From assembly GCA_041397365.1 (NCBI GenBank), contig JAWKWT010000012.1, positions 44,287-108,286 on the forward strand: DNA of 64,000 nt. Reading direction: 5' to 3'. The DNA comes from P52-10 sp041397365. Lineage in GTDB: Bacteria > Pseudomonadota > Alphaproteobacteria > Rhizobiales > Xanthobacteraceae. The notes under the pieces are model-generated. The model ran no database searches and was not told where the DNA came from. It worked only from the letters and a program-made list of their open reading frames with translations. Shown piece by piece: positions 1 to 7,574 of this stretch. The translations under genes and the position numbers were made by a program. Each line of letters begins with the position of its first letter. Positions within the stretch are counted from its first letter, which is position 1.

Positions 1-241
1 GGCGAGGTACCGATCTCGAACGGTGGCTGGCATCTGCTTGGCACCGCGGCGCATGGGCACCGATCCGGACCGCTCGGTGGTGAACGCATGGGGCCGCTGC
101 CACGACGTGAAGAACCTGTTCATCGTCGACGGCAGCATCTGGGTGACGTCCGGCGGCGTGAACCCGACCTCCACGATCCAGGCGCTGGCGCTTTACGTTG
201 CCGACAGCATCAAGCAGCGCCTCGCCAACCTGTTCGATTGA
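1..241 (+). CDS. GMC-family oxidoreductase, C-terminal fragment (5' end outside window; one frameshift)
   Basis: This is the end of an FAD-dependent glucose-methanol-choline oxidoreductase, a family that oxidises alcohols or sugars. The C-terminal part is clear: a GGWHLLGTA stretch, then RMGTDP, NLFIVDGS and GGVNPTSTIQALA, which are the usual motifs around the active-site and FAD-contacting C-terminal domain. The first ~48 bases read GGWHLLGT in frame 1, while the rest reads in frame 2. One extra G near position 48-51 (GCGGCG where GCGCG is expected) explains this. The next gene starts 8 bases after the stop, so the two are probably one transcription unit. I cannot tell the substrate. Family confidence is high; whether the break is a real mutation or an assembly error is open. 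Confidence 0.8.
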   Translation, partial: ARYRSRTVAGICLAPRRMGTDPDRSVVNAWGRCHDVKNLFIVDGSIWVTSGGVNPTSTIQALALYVADSIKQRLANLFD

Positions 242-249
242 GAAAATCC

Positions 250-696
250 ATGCAGACCGAAACCCTGTCCGACAACGAAATCCGCGATTTTCGCGCGCTC
301 GCGCGCTGCATCATTCCGCCGAACGCGACCTACGATGTTCCCGGCGCGGATGACGATCTGATCTTCGCCGATATTCTGCGCAGTCTGGAGCGCGACCACG
401 ATCGCGTGCGGCAGGCGCTGGCGCAACTCGAGACGCTTTCAGGCGGTTCGTTCGCAGCACTGGATGCACCGGCGTGCGACGCGGCGGCCAAGGCGTTCAA
501 GGCGGCCGGCGGCGCGGAACTGGCCGCGCTCGTGCGCATCGTGCTGCTCTGCTACTACCGCGACGACCGGGTGATGCGGTCGCTCGGGCAGGAACCGCGC
601 TCACCGTTTCCGAACGGGCATGTCGTCGAGCAGGGCGACTGGAGCCTGCTCGATCCGGTGCGTGCGCGTCCGCCATTCTATCGGCGGGTTGGGTAG
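250..696 (+). CDS. Small partner protein of the GMC oxidoreductase (gluconate 2-dehydrogenase subunit 3-like), 148 aa
   Basis: A 148-aa soluble-looking protein starting 8 bases behind the GMC oxidoreductase stop. Small proteins in this position often resemble the gamma subunit (subunit 3) of membrane-bound GMC dehydrogenases, where they help maturation or export of the large subunit. The C-terminal part (CYYRDDRVMRSLGQE and PPFYRRVG) fits what I remember of such GMC-linked proteins. No twin-arginine signal is visible at the N-terminus, which begins MQTETLSDNEIRDF, unlike many exported subunit 3 proteins. A partner role follows mainly from position. It is followed by a strong terminator. Confidence 0.6.
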   Translation: MQTETLSDNEIRDFRALARCIIPPNATYDVPGADDDLIFADILRSLERDHDRVRQALAQLETLSGGSFAALDAPACDAAAKAFKAAGGAELAALVRIVLLCYYRDDRVMRSLGQEPRSPFPNGHVVEQGDWSLLDPVRARPPFYRRVG

Positions 697-727
697 CGCG
701 CCGGTCGTTTGCCGCCGCAGAAAAATC

Positions 728-755
728 AAAACCCCGGCATCGCTGCCGGGGTTTT
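728..755. terminator. Bidirectional rho-independent terminator
   Basis: Perfect 12-bp stem AAAACCCCGGCA / TGCCGGGGTTTT with a 4-base loop (TCGC). The A and T tracts at its edges let it work for both converging genes, the GMC partner on the plus strand and the monooxygenase on the minus strand. Confidence 0.85.
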
Positions 756-793
756 GCTTGTTCGCTCTCTTGTCCGCTGATTGCGAGCCTTAC

Positions 794-2588
794 TCAGCCG
801 AAGCGATAGTGCTTCGGCATGTCCTTCTTGAGATGCGTCATGTGCTCGTAATATTGCAGGAACGTGCCGTTGTAATTGCCGTCCTGCCGCTTCTGATCCT
901 CGCCCTCGAAATTGTAATAGCCGGGCGTGCATTCCTTGTTGCGGTTGGTGCGTCCGCGATTCTTGATGACCTCGTCGACCCACCATTGCTCGGTGTCGGG
1001 AGCGGCATCGATCGTCGTGTGGCCGTGATCGCGAACGTATTTGATGCATTCGGCGATATGATCAGCCTGGGTTTGCAGCATGAAGGTCAGGTTGAACTGA
1101 ACGAGGCCTGGATAACCCCCATGATGAACATGTTCGGATAGCCGGAGGAGGATGCCGAACACGGTGCGCATGCCGTCCTTGTATTTGTCGTTCAGCTCGA
1201 GCCCGTTCTCGCCGCGAATGTCGTTGTAGATGCCGGTTCGCTGCACGACGAAGCCGGTCGCGTAGATCAACAGGTCGAGCTTTATATCTCTTGCCCTCGA
1301 ACACCGGACCGTTCTCGGTGATCTTGGTGATGCCCTTGCCGTCGGTGTGGACGAGATGCACGTTCGGCCGGTTGAAGGTCGGCAGATACACGTCGTCATA
1401 GGTCGGCCGCTTGCAGCGGTGCATGTACCACGGCTTCAGCGCATCGGCGGTCTTCTTGTCCTTGACCACCTCATCGACGCGCCGGTGAATGCGCATCATG
1501 TGCTCGATGTTCAGATTCTCCTGACGGCGAATCTTCTCCTCGCGATCGAGCGCGGCAAGCGCCTGCTTCTCCTCCTCGGTCCGCTGCGGCCCGCGCATGT
1601 GCGTCATGCGGCGTTCCTTCTGCCAGCCGGGTTGCAGGCTCGCCGCCCAGTTCGGATCGGTCTCGACATCGTCGCGGAAGTCGATCGCTGAGGGCGTGCG
1701 CTGGAACACATAGAGTTCCTTCGCGGCCGCGCCGACGCGCGGGATGATCTGCACGGCGGATGCGCCGGTGCCGATGATGCCGACCACCTTGTCCTTCAGC
1801 TTCGACAGATCTTGGCCGGTGTAGTCGTAGTCGAAGCGCGAGGTGTGGAACGAGTGTCCCTTGAACGTCTCCATGCCGTCGATGATCGACAGCTTCGGCT
1901 GCGACAACGTGCCGTTGGCGATCACGACGAAGCGCGCGGACATCGTGTCGCCGCGATCGGTGCCGACGCGCCAGAGTTTTTCCTTCTCGTCCCAGACGGT
2001 GGAAGTGACGGTCGTCTGGAACACCGCCAGCTTGTAGAGGTCGTATTTCTTCGCGATCTCCTGGCAGTGCGCATAGATCTCCGGACCGCTCGCGTAATAG
2101 CGCGGCGGAACCTTGCCCATTTCGTCGAGCAGAGGAATGTAGTCGTAGGAGGGCGTGTCGCAGGCGATGCCCGGATAACGGTTCCAGTACCAGGTGCCGC
2201 CGACATCCGCGCCACGCTCGACGATGCGGATGCTCTCGACGCCGCGCTCGCGCAGGCGCGCGGCCGTCAACAGCGCCGAGAAGCCGCCGCCGATGCAGAT
2301 CACCTCGACCGTGTCGGTGATCGGCGCGCGCTCCTTGAAGGGTTCCGCGAACGGATCGGTCTCGTACTTCGCAAGGTTCTCGGTCTTGTCGAGATCGGTG
2401 ATGTATTGCGCCTTGCCCTCGGGGCGGTAGTTCAGGCGAACGTCACGTTCCTCAGCGAATTTCTTCTTGATGTCGTCGTAATAGGATTGCGGTTTGTCGG
2501 TCGGCGGCTTCAGCGGGTCGAAATTGCGCACACGCGAAACGCGGGCCTCCGCGGCTTCCGGAGCTTTGACCTGAACCTTGTCCGACAT
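794..2588 (-). CDS. Flavin-containing Baeyer-Villiger-type monooxygenase, ~597 aa (three indels as assembled)
   Basis: FAD/NADPH-dependent monooxygenase of the class that inserts oxygen next to ketones (cyclohexanone/steroid monooxygenase-like). The start is ATG at 2588 with AGGGA upstream. Visible are a degenerate FAD Rossmann motif GGGFSA (~100-105), GGTWYWNRYPG (~130-140), the Baeyer-Villiger fingerprint FKGHSFHTSRFD (~242-253) and a second NADPH Rossmann motif GTGAS (~273). The reading frame breaks at an AAA run at 1281-1283 (one extra A; the other frame continues KLDLLIYATGF). It breaks again near 1144-1151 (one extra base) and at CCCCC 1116-1120 (one missing base), after which GYPGLVQFNL resumes. 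The last two changes compensate each other, which points to assembly error. Together with the GMC genes it suggests oxidation of an alcohol or ketone; the substrate is unknown. Confidence 0.8.
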
Positions 2589-2912
2589 TGGCGTTGTTCC
2601 CTGTTCGATTCTTTGAATGATTTGTGCGGCCGCATTTTTGTGTCGGCCCGGCAAGGATGCAAGCCAAACAAGCGAGCGAAATCGCTGCGGCCCTGTGCAT
2701 TTTTGACGCGCGAGTATTGTCGGAAACGTTCCCACACTCGTTCGATGGGTGTTTGTTGGAATAAACAGGAAGTGCATCTTGTCGCACTGCATGTTGCGGT
2801 GCGGCGTGCGACGGTTCGTACGCGTTCCAGGTTTTCGACGCTTTCAGGCGGCTGAGCGGTGCGATAGCATTGCGCCACCGAGCCAAAAATGGCCGATCAC
2901 CGGGAGGGTTAC
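2589..2912. other. Divergent intergenic region, 324 bp
   Basis: Promoter region between the monooxygenase (minus) and a Bug receptor (plus). A small palindrome GGAA-ACG-TTCC lies near 2720 and could be an operator, but it is too short to assign. I see no gene, RNA or repeat here. Confidence 0.4.
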
Positions 2913-3881
2913 ATGCGCACCATTGGATGGATTGCGGCGGCGGCGGCCGCTGTTGCTTTGTTCGCCGGACCGCGCGTCGCGGCAGCCCAGGATTTTCCAA
3001 CGCGGCCGATTGTGCTGGTTACGCCTTATTCGGCCGGCGGGCCTTACGACATTCTTGCGCGCTTCATGAGCGAGAGCATGCGCAAGCAGAAGCTGGCGCA
3101 CCCGGTGATCGTCGAGGCGAAGCCCGGCGGGAACACGCTGGTCGGCATCCAGCATGTGCTCAATGCGCCGGCGGATGGGCACACGCTGCTGATCTCGACG
3201 CTGCCGATCACCGCCAACATCATTCTGATGAAGAATCCCGGCTACAAATACGAGGATTTTGTTCCGGTCGGGCCGGTCGCGCGGCATCCTTACATCCTGT
3301 TCGTGCCGGCGAGCCTGCCGGTGTCCAATCTCAAGGAACTTGTCGCCTATGCCGAGAAGAACCCCGGAAAACTCAACATCGGCTCGCTGTCGCCGGGCGG
3401 GCAGGTGCAGCTTCTGGCTGACAAGTTCATCCGCGCGTCGAAGCTGAAGATGGAGAAGATCCCCTACAAGGGCGCGGCGGATCTTGCGACCGCGCTGCTG
3501 ACCGGCGACATCCAGATGAGCTTCTTCGCCTATTCGGCCGGCGCGCCGTTCCTGAAAGACGGCAAGCTCAAGCCGATCGCGATCGCGACCGAGGAGCGCT
3601 CCGCGCTCACGCCCGACATTCCGACATTCAAGGAACTCGGCATGGACGGCGTCAGCGGCGAAAGCTGGGTGGCGCTGTTCGCACGCTCGAACACGCCGAA
3701 GCCGGTCCTCGCCAAACTCAACGCAATCATTGCCGAGGCGAGCAAGGATCCCGAATACGTCACAAAGATCAAGCAGGCCGGCAATGATCCCTGGGTGATC
3801 GCGACCGACAAGATCGATGATTTCATCAAGGCCGACTTCAAATATTGGGAGCCGGACCTGAAGCTGATCCCGCCGCAATAG
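2913..3881 (+). CDS. Bug/TctC-family tripartite tricarboxylate transporter receptor, 322 aa
   Basis: Periplasmic solute-binding receptor. Residues 1-25 form a signal peptide ending AAAQ, followed by DFPTRPIVLVTPYSAGGPYD, the typical beginning of the mature Bug fold. KIPYKG (~185) and the C-terminal WVIAT segment also fit the family, and the length is standard. The start at 2913 was chosen over an ATG 24 bases upstream because GGGAGGG stands just before it. No membrane components (TctA/TctB) are next to it, so it is an orphan receptor as is common for Bug proteins. The ligand, usually a carboxylate, cannot be read from sequence. Confidence 0.88.
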   Translation: MRTIGWIAAAAAAVALFAGPRVAAAQDFPTRPIVLVTPYSAGGPYDILARFMSESMRKQKLAHPVIVEAKPGGNTLVGIQHVLNAPADGHTLLISTLPITANIILMKNPGYKYEDFVPVGPVARHPYILFVPASLPVSNLKELVAYAEKNPGKLNIGSLSPGGQVQLLADKFIRASKLKMEKIPYKGAADLATALLTGDIQMSFFAYSAGAPFLKDGKLKPIAIATEERSALTPDIPTFKELGMDGVSGESWVALFARSNTPKPVLAKLNAIIAEASKDPEYVTKIKQAGNDPWVIATDKIDDFIKADFKYWEPDLKLIPPQ

Positions 3882-3893
3882 GCTCAAAAGAAA

Positions 3894-3917
3894 AAGCCCG
3901 GCGCGAAGGCCGGGCTT
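3894..3917. terminator. Rho-independent terminator between convergent Bug genes
   Basis: Stem AAGCCCGGC / GCCGGGCTT with a 6-base loop, preceded by an A-run and followed by a T-rich stretch. It can serve both converging receptor genes. Confidence 0.8.
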
Positions 3918-3944
3918 CTGTTTGTGCGAGGATGAGGTCGCGGT

Positions 3945-4910
3945 CTATTCCGGCTGGATGCCGGCCGCGTCGAGCGTCTGCTTGGTCTTGACGCGCTCCT
4001 CCGCCAGGAACTTCTCCAGTTCCGCCGGGCCGTAGCCTTTCATCATGATCGAGCCGCGGTCGGCGTAATATTTGATGACTTCCGGATCTTTCAGCATGTC
4101 CTCCACAGTCGCCGCGAGCTTGTCGACGATCGGCTTCGGCGTGCCGGCCGGCGCCAAAACCAGCGTATAGGCACTGACGACCACCTTGTAGCCCTGTTCG
4201 ACGAAGGTCGGCGTCTTCGGCATGGTCGGCAACCGTTCATTCGCGGCGACGCCGAGTGCGATGGCCTTGCCGTCCTGCACTAGCGGCGCGAGGCCAAGCT
4301 GATAGTCGATCATCACGTCGATCGAGCCGCCGAGGAAGTCGACCATGGCCTGCGAGCCGCCCTTGTAGGGAATGTGCGTCAGCTTCATGCCGGCTTCCTT
4401 TTGCAGGAGTTCGGCCAGGATGTGATGCGCGGAGCCCTGACCGACGGTCGCGAAGGTCACCTTGTCGGGATTCTTCTTCGCATAGGCGATCAGTTCGGCG
4501 AGCGTTTTGTAGGGCGCGTCGGCGCGCACCGCGATCATCAGCGGCGTGATCGAGACGCCATGCACGGGCGCGAAAGCCTTCTGCGGATCGAAGGACAGCT
4601 TCTTGAACAGGAACGGATAGGTGACGACGACGCCGTTGCTGGCCGTCACCAGCGTGTAGCCGTCCGGCTTGGAATTGGCGACGAATTCGGCGCCGACGAT
4701 GCCGCCCGCACCGGCCTTGTTGTCGACGATCACGGACTGGCCGAGCCGCGCGGCCAGCGCCTTGGCGATGGTTCGCCCGCCCGAATCAGCGATTCCGCCG
4801 GCGGGGAAAGGAACGACGAGGGTGATGTTTCTGTCCGGATAGGTTTGGCCCAGCGCCGGCCCGGCGAGCAGCCCCGCCGCGAGCGCGGCGGCGATAGCGA
4901 GATGTCTCAT
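3945..4910 (-). CDS. Bug/TctC-family tripartite tricarboxylate transporter receptor, 321 aa
   Basis: A second periplasmic Bug receptor, convergent with the first. The signal peptide is MRHLAIAAALAAGLLAGPALG, and the mature protein starts QTYPDRNITLVVPFPAGG. Further family features are GRTIAKAL, the HIPYKGG segment and a C-terminal YGPAELEKFL. The start at 4910 has GGGGGAAACC directly upstream; an in-frame ATG 12 bases earlier would lengthen the signal peptide n-region. It differs clearly in sequence from the neighbour, so the pair is not a recent duplication. The ligand is unknown. Confidence 0.88.
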   Translation of the reverse strand: MRHLAIAAALAAGLLAGPALGQTYPDRNITLVVPFPAGGIADSGGRTIAKALAARLGQSVIVDNKAGAGGIVGAEFVANSKPDGYTLVTASNGVVVTYPFLFKKLSFDPQKAFAPVHGVSITPLMIAVRADAPYKTLAELIAYAKKNPDKVTFATVGQGSAHHILAELLQKEAGMKLTHIPYKGGSQAMVDFLGGSIDVMIDYQLGLAPLVQDGKAIALGVAANERLPTMPKTPTFVEQGYKVVVSAYTLVLAPAGTPKPIVDKLAATVEDMLKDPEVIKYYADRGSIMMKGYGPAELEKFLAEERVKTKQTLDAAGIQPE

Positions 4911-5315
4911 GGTTTCCCCCAATTGTTGTTATGACGTCCCTACGCGGGTGAGAGCGCAATGTCTCCCCGCCCGCGGCCCGGGATGTTCCATTTGTAAGCG
5001 ATTTCGTTTGGCAGCGGGACGCAGGACTGTTGTGCGTATCCGGCACGGGTGCAGTCGTCGCTGGAACCGGCAAGAATCCGCAAAGCGGATCGATTGCCCT
5101 GATTTCGCCTGCACTTAATCCGCATTTAACCAAAAGCCGCCTTAATGACGCTCTGCGGTTCTGGCAGAGCTGATGCCTTGGGATGTGTGCTTGGCGACGT
5201 GCTTGGGACGTCGCTCCGAAGGGGACCTGCCAGATGGGATTGTGCGCCTGTGAGCCTTCGGCCGTGGCCGAAGGGACAAGCGGTTGGCGTTCGTCTGAGG
5301 TTGCGTTGGGTGAGT
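4911..5315. other. Divergent intergenic region, ~400 bp
   Basis: Divergent promoter space for the Bug receptor (minus) and the DUF2778 protein (plus). The only structure I see is a 9-bp hairpin with a 2-base loop (CCTTCGGCC/GGCCGAAGG, 5255-5274) close before the next start. An open frame in phase with the next gene runs back to 5145, so a longer N-terminus (for example GTG at 5250) cannot be excluded. Confidence 0.4.
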
Positions 5316-6389
5316 ATGCGTAAGCGTTCCGGAGCCGCTCCTGCGGCAGGCGATGGTCTGCGTCGGTCGCAGCCGCGCCGTCGACATCTCTCTGTCCAAT
5401 CCGTCATCGGTGGCGTGGCGCTAGCGGCGATCGTCTGCGCTGCGGCGGCTGCGGTGTATCCGCATCTCGGCGCGGAGGCCGATGCCGCCACCGCGCCCGT
5501 GGCGCGCGCAAGTTTCGGCGATCGCTTCGGCGCGCTCGGCGGCAGCAGCGTCGTGGTGATGCACAGGCCGGCGCCTGAGACGTCGCCCGAAATTCCCGAC
5601 GACGTCCGCCGCGGCTATGCGAAGCTGTTCGATGTGACCGCCTCGCTCGGGCCGGGCGGCGACACCTTCTCGACGGAGCCGCGCCCGTTCTATGGCCGTC
5701 GGCTGGCCAGCCTCGCGCCGGCCGGAAGCGAGGCCATCGCGCCGCCGGATATCGCCAAGCCTTCGGTGCAACTGGCCAACACCGTGCCGCTGCCGCTGAT
5801 GCGCCCGTCGAAACTCGCGCGGCTCGACAATGCGCCGGTCGCCATTCCGAGGACCAAGCCTGCGCCGGCCTCATCAGGCGCGGACCGGATTTTCGAAAAG
5901 CTGTTCGGCAAGCCCCTGAGCGGCCTCGGCACGCTGCTCGCCTACGCGCCGTCCGACGGCGGCATTCTGAGCGACGGGCAGAGCGCATCGCCGACCGGCC
6001 GCTACGACCGCACCACCGCCGTCTACGACATCACGGCGAAGAAGGTCTATCTGCCCGACGGCACCAGACTGGAGGCGCATTCGGGCCTGGGTCCGAAGAT
6101 GGACGATCCGCGCTTCGTGCATGTGAAGATGCATGGCGCGACGCCGCCGCACATCTACGACCTGAAAATGCGCGAGGCGCTGTTCCACGGCGTCGAGGCG
6201 ATCCGCCTGCATCCGGTCGGCGGCGCGCAGGCGATCCACAACCGGAACGGACTGCTGGCGCATCCCTATCTGCTCGGCCCGCGCGGCGATTCCAATGGCT
6301 GCGTGTCGTTCAAGGACTACGAGGTGTTCCTGCGCGCCTTCAAGCGCGGCGACATCAAGCGTCTGGCCGTGGTCGAGCGCGTGGAGTAG
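5316..6389 (+). CDS. DUF2778 / Tlde1-like L,D-transpeptidase-type protein, 357 aa
   Basis: Membrane-anchored or exported protein with a basic N-terminus and one hydrophobic segment (~30-50), then a long Pro/Ala-rich linker. The C-terminal ~130 residues are a DUF2778-like domain: YDITAKKVYLPDG (~232), HSGLGPKMDDP, and a catalytic-looking GDSNGCVSF near residue 336. The SNGCVSF cysteine and the upstream conserved His resemble the L,D-transpeptidase active site, and some DUF2778 proteins (Tlde1) cut or exchange peptidoglycan D-amino acids as type VI effectors. No secretion genes or immunity gene are adjacent, so a housekeeping cell-wall role is equally likely. The start at 5316 is my choice; the true start may be further upstream. 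Confidence 0.7.
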   Translation: MRKRSGAAPAAGDGLRRSQPRRRHLSVQSVIGGVALAAIVCAAAAAVYPHLGAEADAATAPVARASFGDRFGALGGSSVVVMHRPAPETSPEIPDDVRRGYAKLFDVTASLGPGGDTFSTEPRPFYGRRLASLAPAGSEAIAPPDIAKPSVQLANTVPLPLMRPSKLARLDNAPVAIPRTKPAPASSGADRIFEKLFGKPLSGLGTLLAYAPSDGGILSDGQSASPTGRYDRTTAVYDITAKKVYLPDGTRLEAHSGLGPKMDDPRFVHVKMHGATPPHIYDLKMREALFHGVEAIRLHPVGGAQAIHNRNGLLAHPYLLGPRGDSNGCVSFKDYEVFLRAFKRGDIKRLAVVERVE

Positions 6390-6430
6390 GGCGCGACAAC
6401 CAGCTTCGTGGCCTCGCGAAAGCGAGGACG

Positions 6431-6855
6431 CTTGCCTCGTTCGCGCAAAGAAAACCCGCGCCATTTGCGGGCGTAGTTGATCGCCCCTGTTGTTTGCGAT
6501 GGCGCACGCGCGCGAGGCTTGCCTCGTTCGCGCAAGAGAACCCGCGCCACTTGCGGGCGTAGTTGATCGCCCCCGTTGTTATGACGGCGCACGCGCGCGA
6601 GGCTTGCCTCGTTCGCGCAAGAGAACCCGCGCCACTTGCGGGCGCATTTGATCGCCCCTGTTGTTTGCGATGGCGCGCGCGCGCGAGGCTTGCCTCGTTC
6701 GCGCAAGAGAACCCGCGCCACTTGCGGGCATATTTGACCGCCCCTGTTGTTTGCGATGGCGCACGCGCGCGAGGCTTGCCTCGTTCGCGCAAAGAAAACC
6801 CGCGCCACTTACGGGCGTATTTGATCGCCCCTGTTGTTATGATGGCGCGGGGCGC
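6431..6855. repeat. Tandem array, five copies of an ~86-bp unit
   Basis: Copies begin with CTTGCCTCGTTCGCGCAA at 6431, 6518, 6603, 6689 and 6775, giving periods of 87, 85, 86 and 86 bases. The last copy decays after about 6845. Each unit holds a CCCGC...GCGGG hairpin and, across the unit junction, a GCGAGGC-TT-GCCTCG inverted repeat. Outer copies 1 and 5 share an AAAGAAAA variant, while inner copies 2-4 share AAGAGAA, which suggests internal homogenisation. Whole units are conserved rather than short repeats with unique spacers, so it is not a CRISPR array. Reading frames run through it only because it is GC-rich and near-triplet in period. Confidence 0.85.
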
Positions 6856-6892
6856 GCCCTTCGTCTTCGGCCCTCGCGCGAGGCGAGGGGAA

Positions 6893-7040
6893 TGGAGCGC
6901 CGGGCGGCGCCGCATTTTGTCTCCGCGCAAGACGCTCCGCGACCGGCGCCGGTGACCGCGAGGCCACAACGCAGCCGCATCGCGCCTTTCGGGCGCGGCT
7001 GCGTCCCGGCGAAGGACACATGACGCCGCCCGGCGCTCCA
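6893..7040. repeat. 148-bp element with 17-bp perfect inverted ends
   Basis: The ends TGGAGCGCCGGGCGGCG (6893-6909) and its exact reverse complement (7024-7040) enclose 114 bases. That interior includes another ~10-bp stem, ACGCAGCCGC/GCGGCTGCGT. It could be a MITE-like or large palindromic intergenic repeat. It has no coding capacity of its own and no obvious flanking target-site duplication. Confidence 0.6.
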
Positions 7041-7284
7041 TGCGGGGTTTTGGGCGAAGGGGCGTCTCCTGGAGAGCCCGAGCCTCCGCGCGGACGGCTT
7101 GCGAGACCGCCGGCAGACCCGCATCCCGCTCCACCATCAAGACGCCTCTAGACAGCGCCCCTCAATGAGTGGGATATGATAGGAATATAGTCAGTAGGAA
7201 TAAATGTCAAGAAGATTGGCCCAAAAACTGGCCTCTATGTCCGATCCCGGTGGGGAGTGTGGAAATATTCTGTCGGCACATCTC

Positions 7285-7313
7285 TTGAATTTTTCGAAAA
7301 TCATCTCCATCTA
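7285..7313 (+). promoter_or_regulatory. Tentative promoter for the RT-associated RNA
   Basis: TTGAAT (7285-7290) and CATCTA (7308-7313) with a 17-base spacer resemble a weak sigma-70 promoter. It would start transcription close to 7320, exactly where the hairpin series begins. The -10 match is poor, so this is only a suggestion. Confidence 0.25.
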
Positions 7314-7320
7314 TTGAAAG

Positions 7321-7554
7321 CCTTCAGCGCGAGGCTGAAGGGGAAGGTGTTACAACTGTCAAGGCCGACAGCCAAGGCTGTCAGCTTGACGATCTGAACA
7401 CTTAGCGTGACAATCATGCTGAGAAAGTGGATCATTGTGATATATCCTTCGTGATTATAGCACACTGTGTTTATTGCGGACCGGCGATGACAAGCTGAGA
7501 CTTGGTTGTGTTTCGGAGGGGACATTGGTGGACGCGTACCTGCGCCCCTCCGAA
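7321..7554 (+). ncRNA. Putative structured non-coding RNA upstream of the reverse transcriptase
   Basis: At least five hairpins follow each other in ~235 bases, visibly AT-richer than the surroundings. (1) CCTTCAGC/GCTGAAGG, 7321-7341. (2) GTCAAG..GACAGCC/GGCTGTC..CTTGAC, 7358-7390. (3) AGCGTGA-CAA-TCATGCT, 7404-7420, with outer CACTT/AAGTG. (4) TGTG.TATA/TATA.CACA, 7436-7464. (5) A perfect 10-bp stem TTCGGAGGGG/CCCCTCCGAA, 7512-7521 with 7545-7554, ending 20 bases before the RT start. Defence RTs of the DRT2 and DRT9 kind and retrons carry a template RNA in exactly this position. No sense ORF of note exists here. The boundaries and the RNA itself are inferred. Confidence 0.6.
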
Positions 7555-7574
7555 CTTGCTACTGGCAAAGCTGA

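Noticed and set aside
6431..6855. Tandem repeats as a CRISPR array
   Set aside because: The full ~86-bp unit is conserved, there are no unique spacers, and no cas genes are near.
6355..7140. 261-aa minus-strand open frame through the repeats
   Set aside because: It repeats the same ~29-residue pattern because of the tandem DNA repeat and overlaps the end of the DUF2778 gene. There is no start signal or family resemblance.
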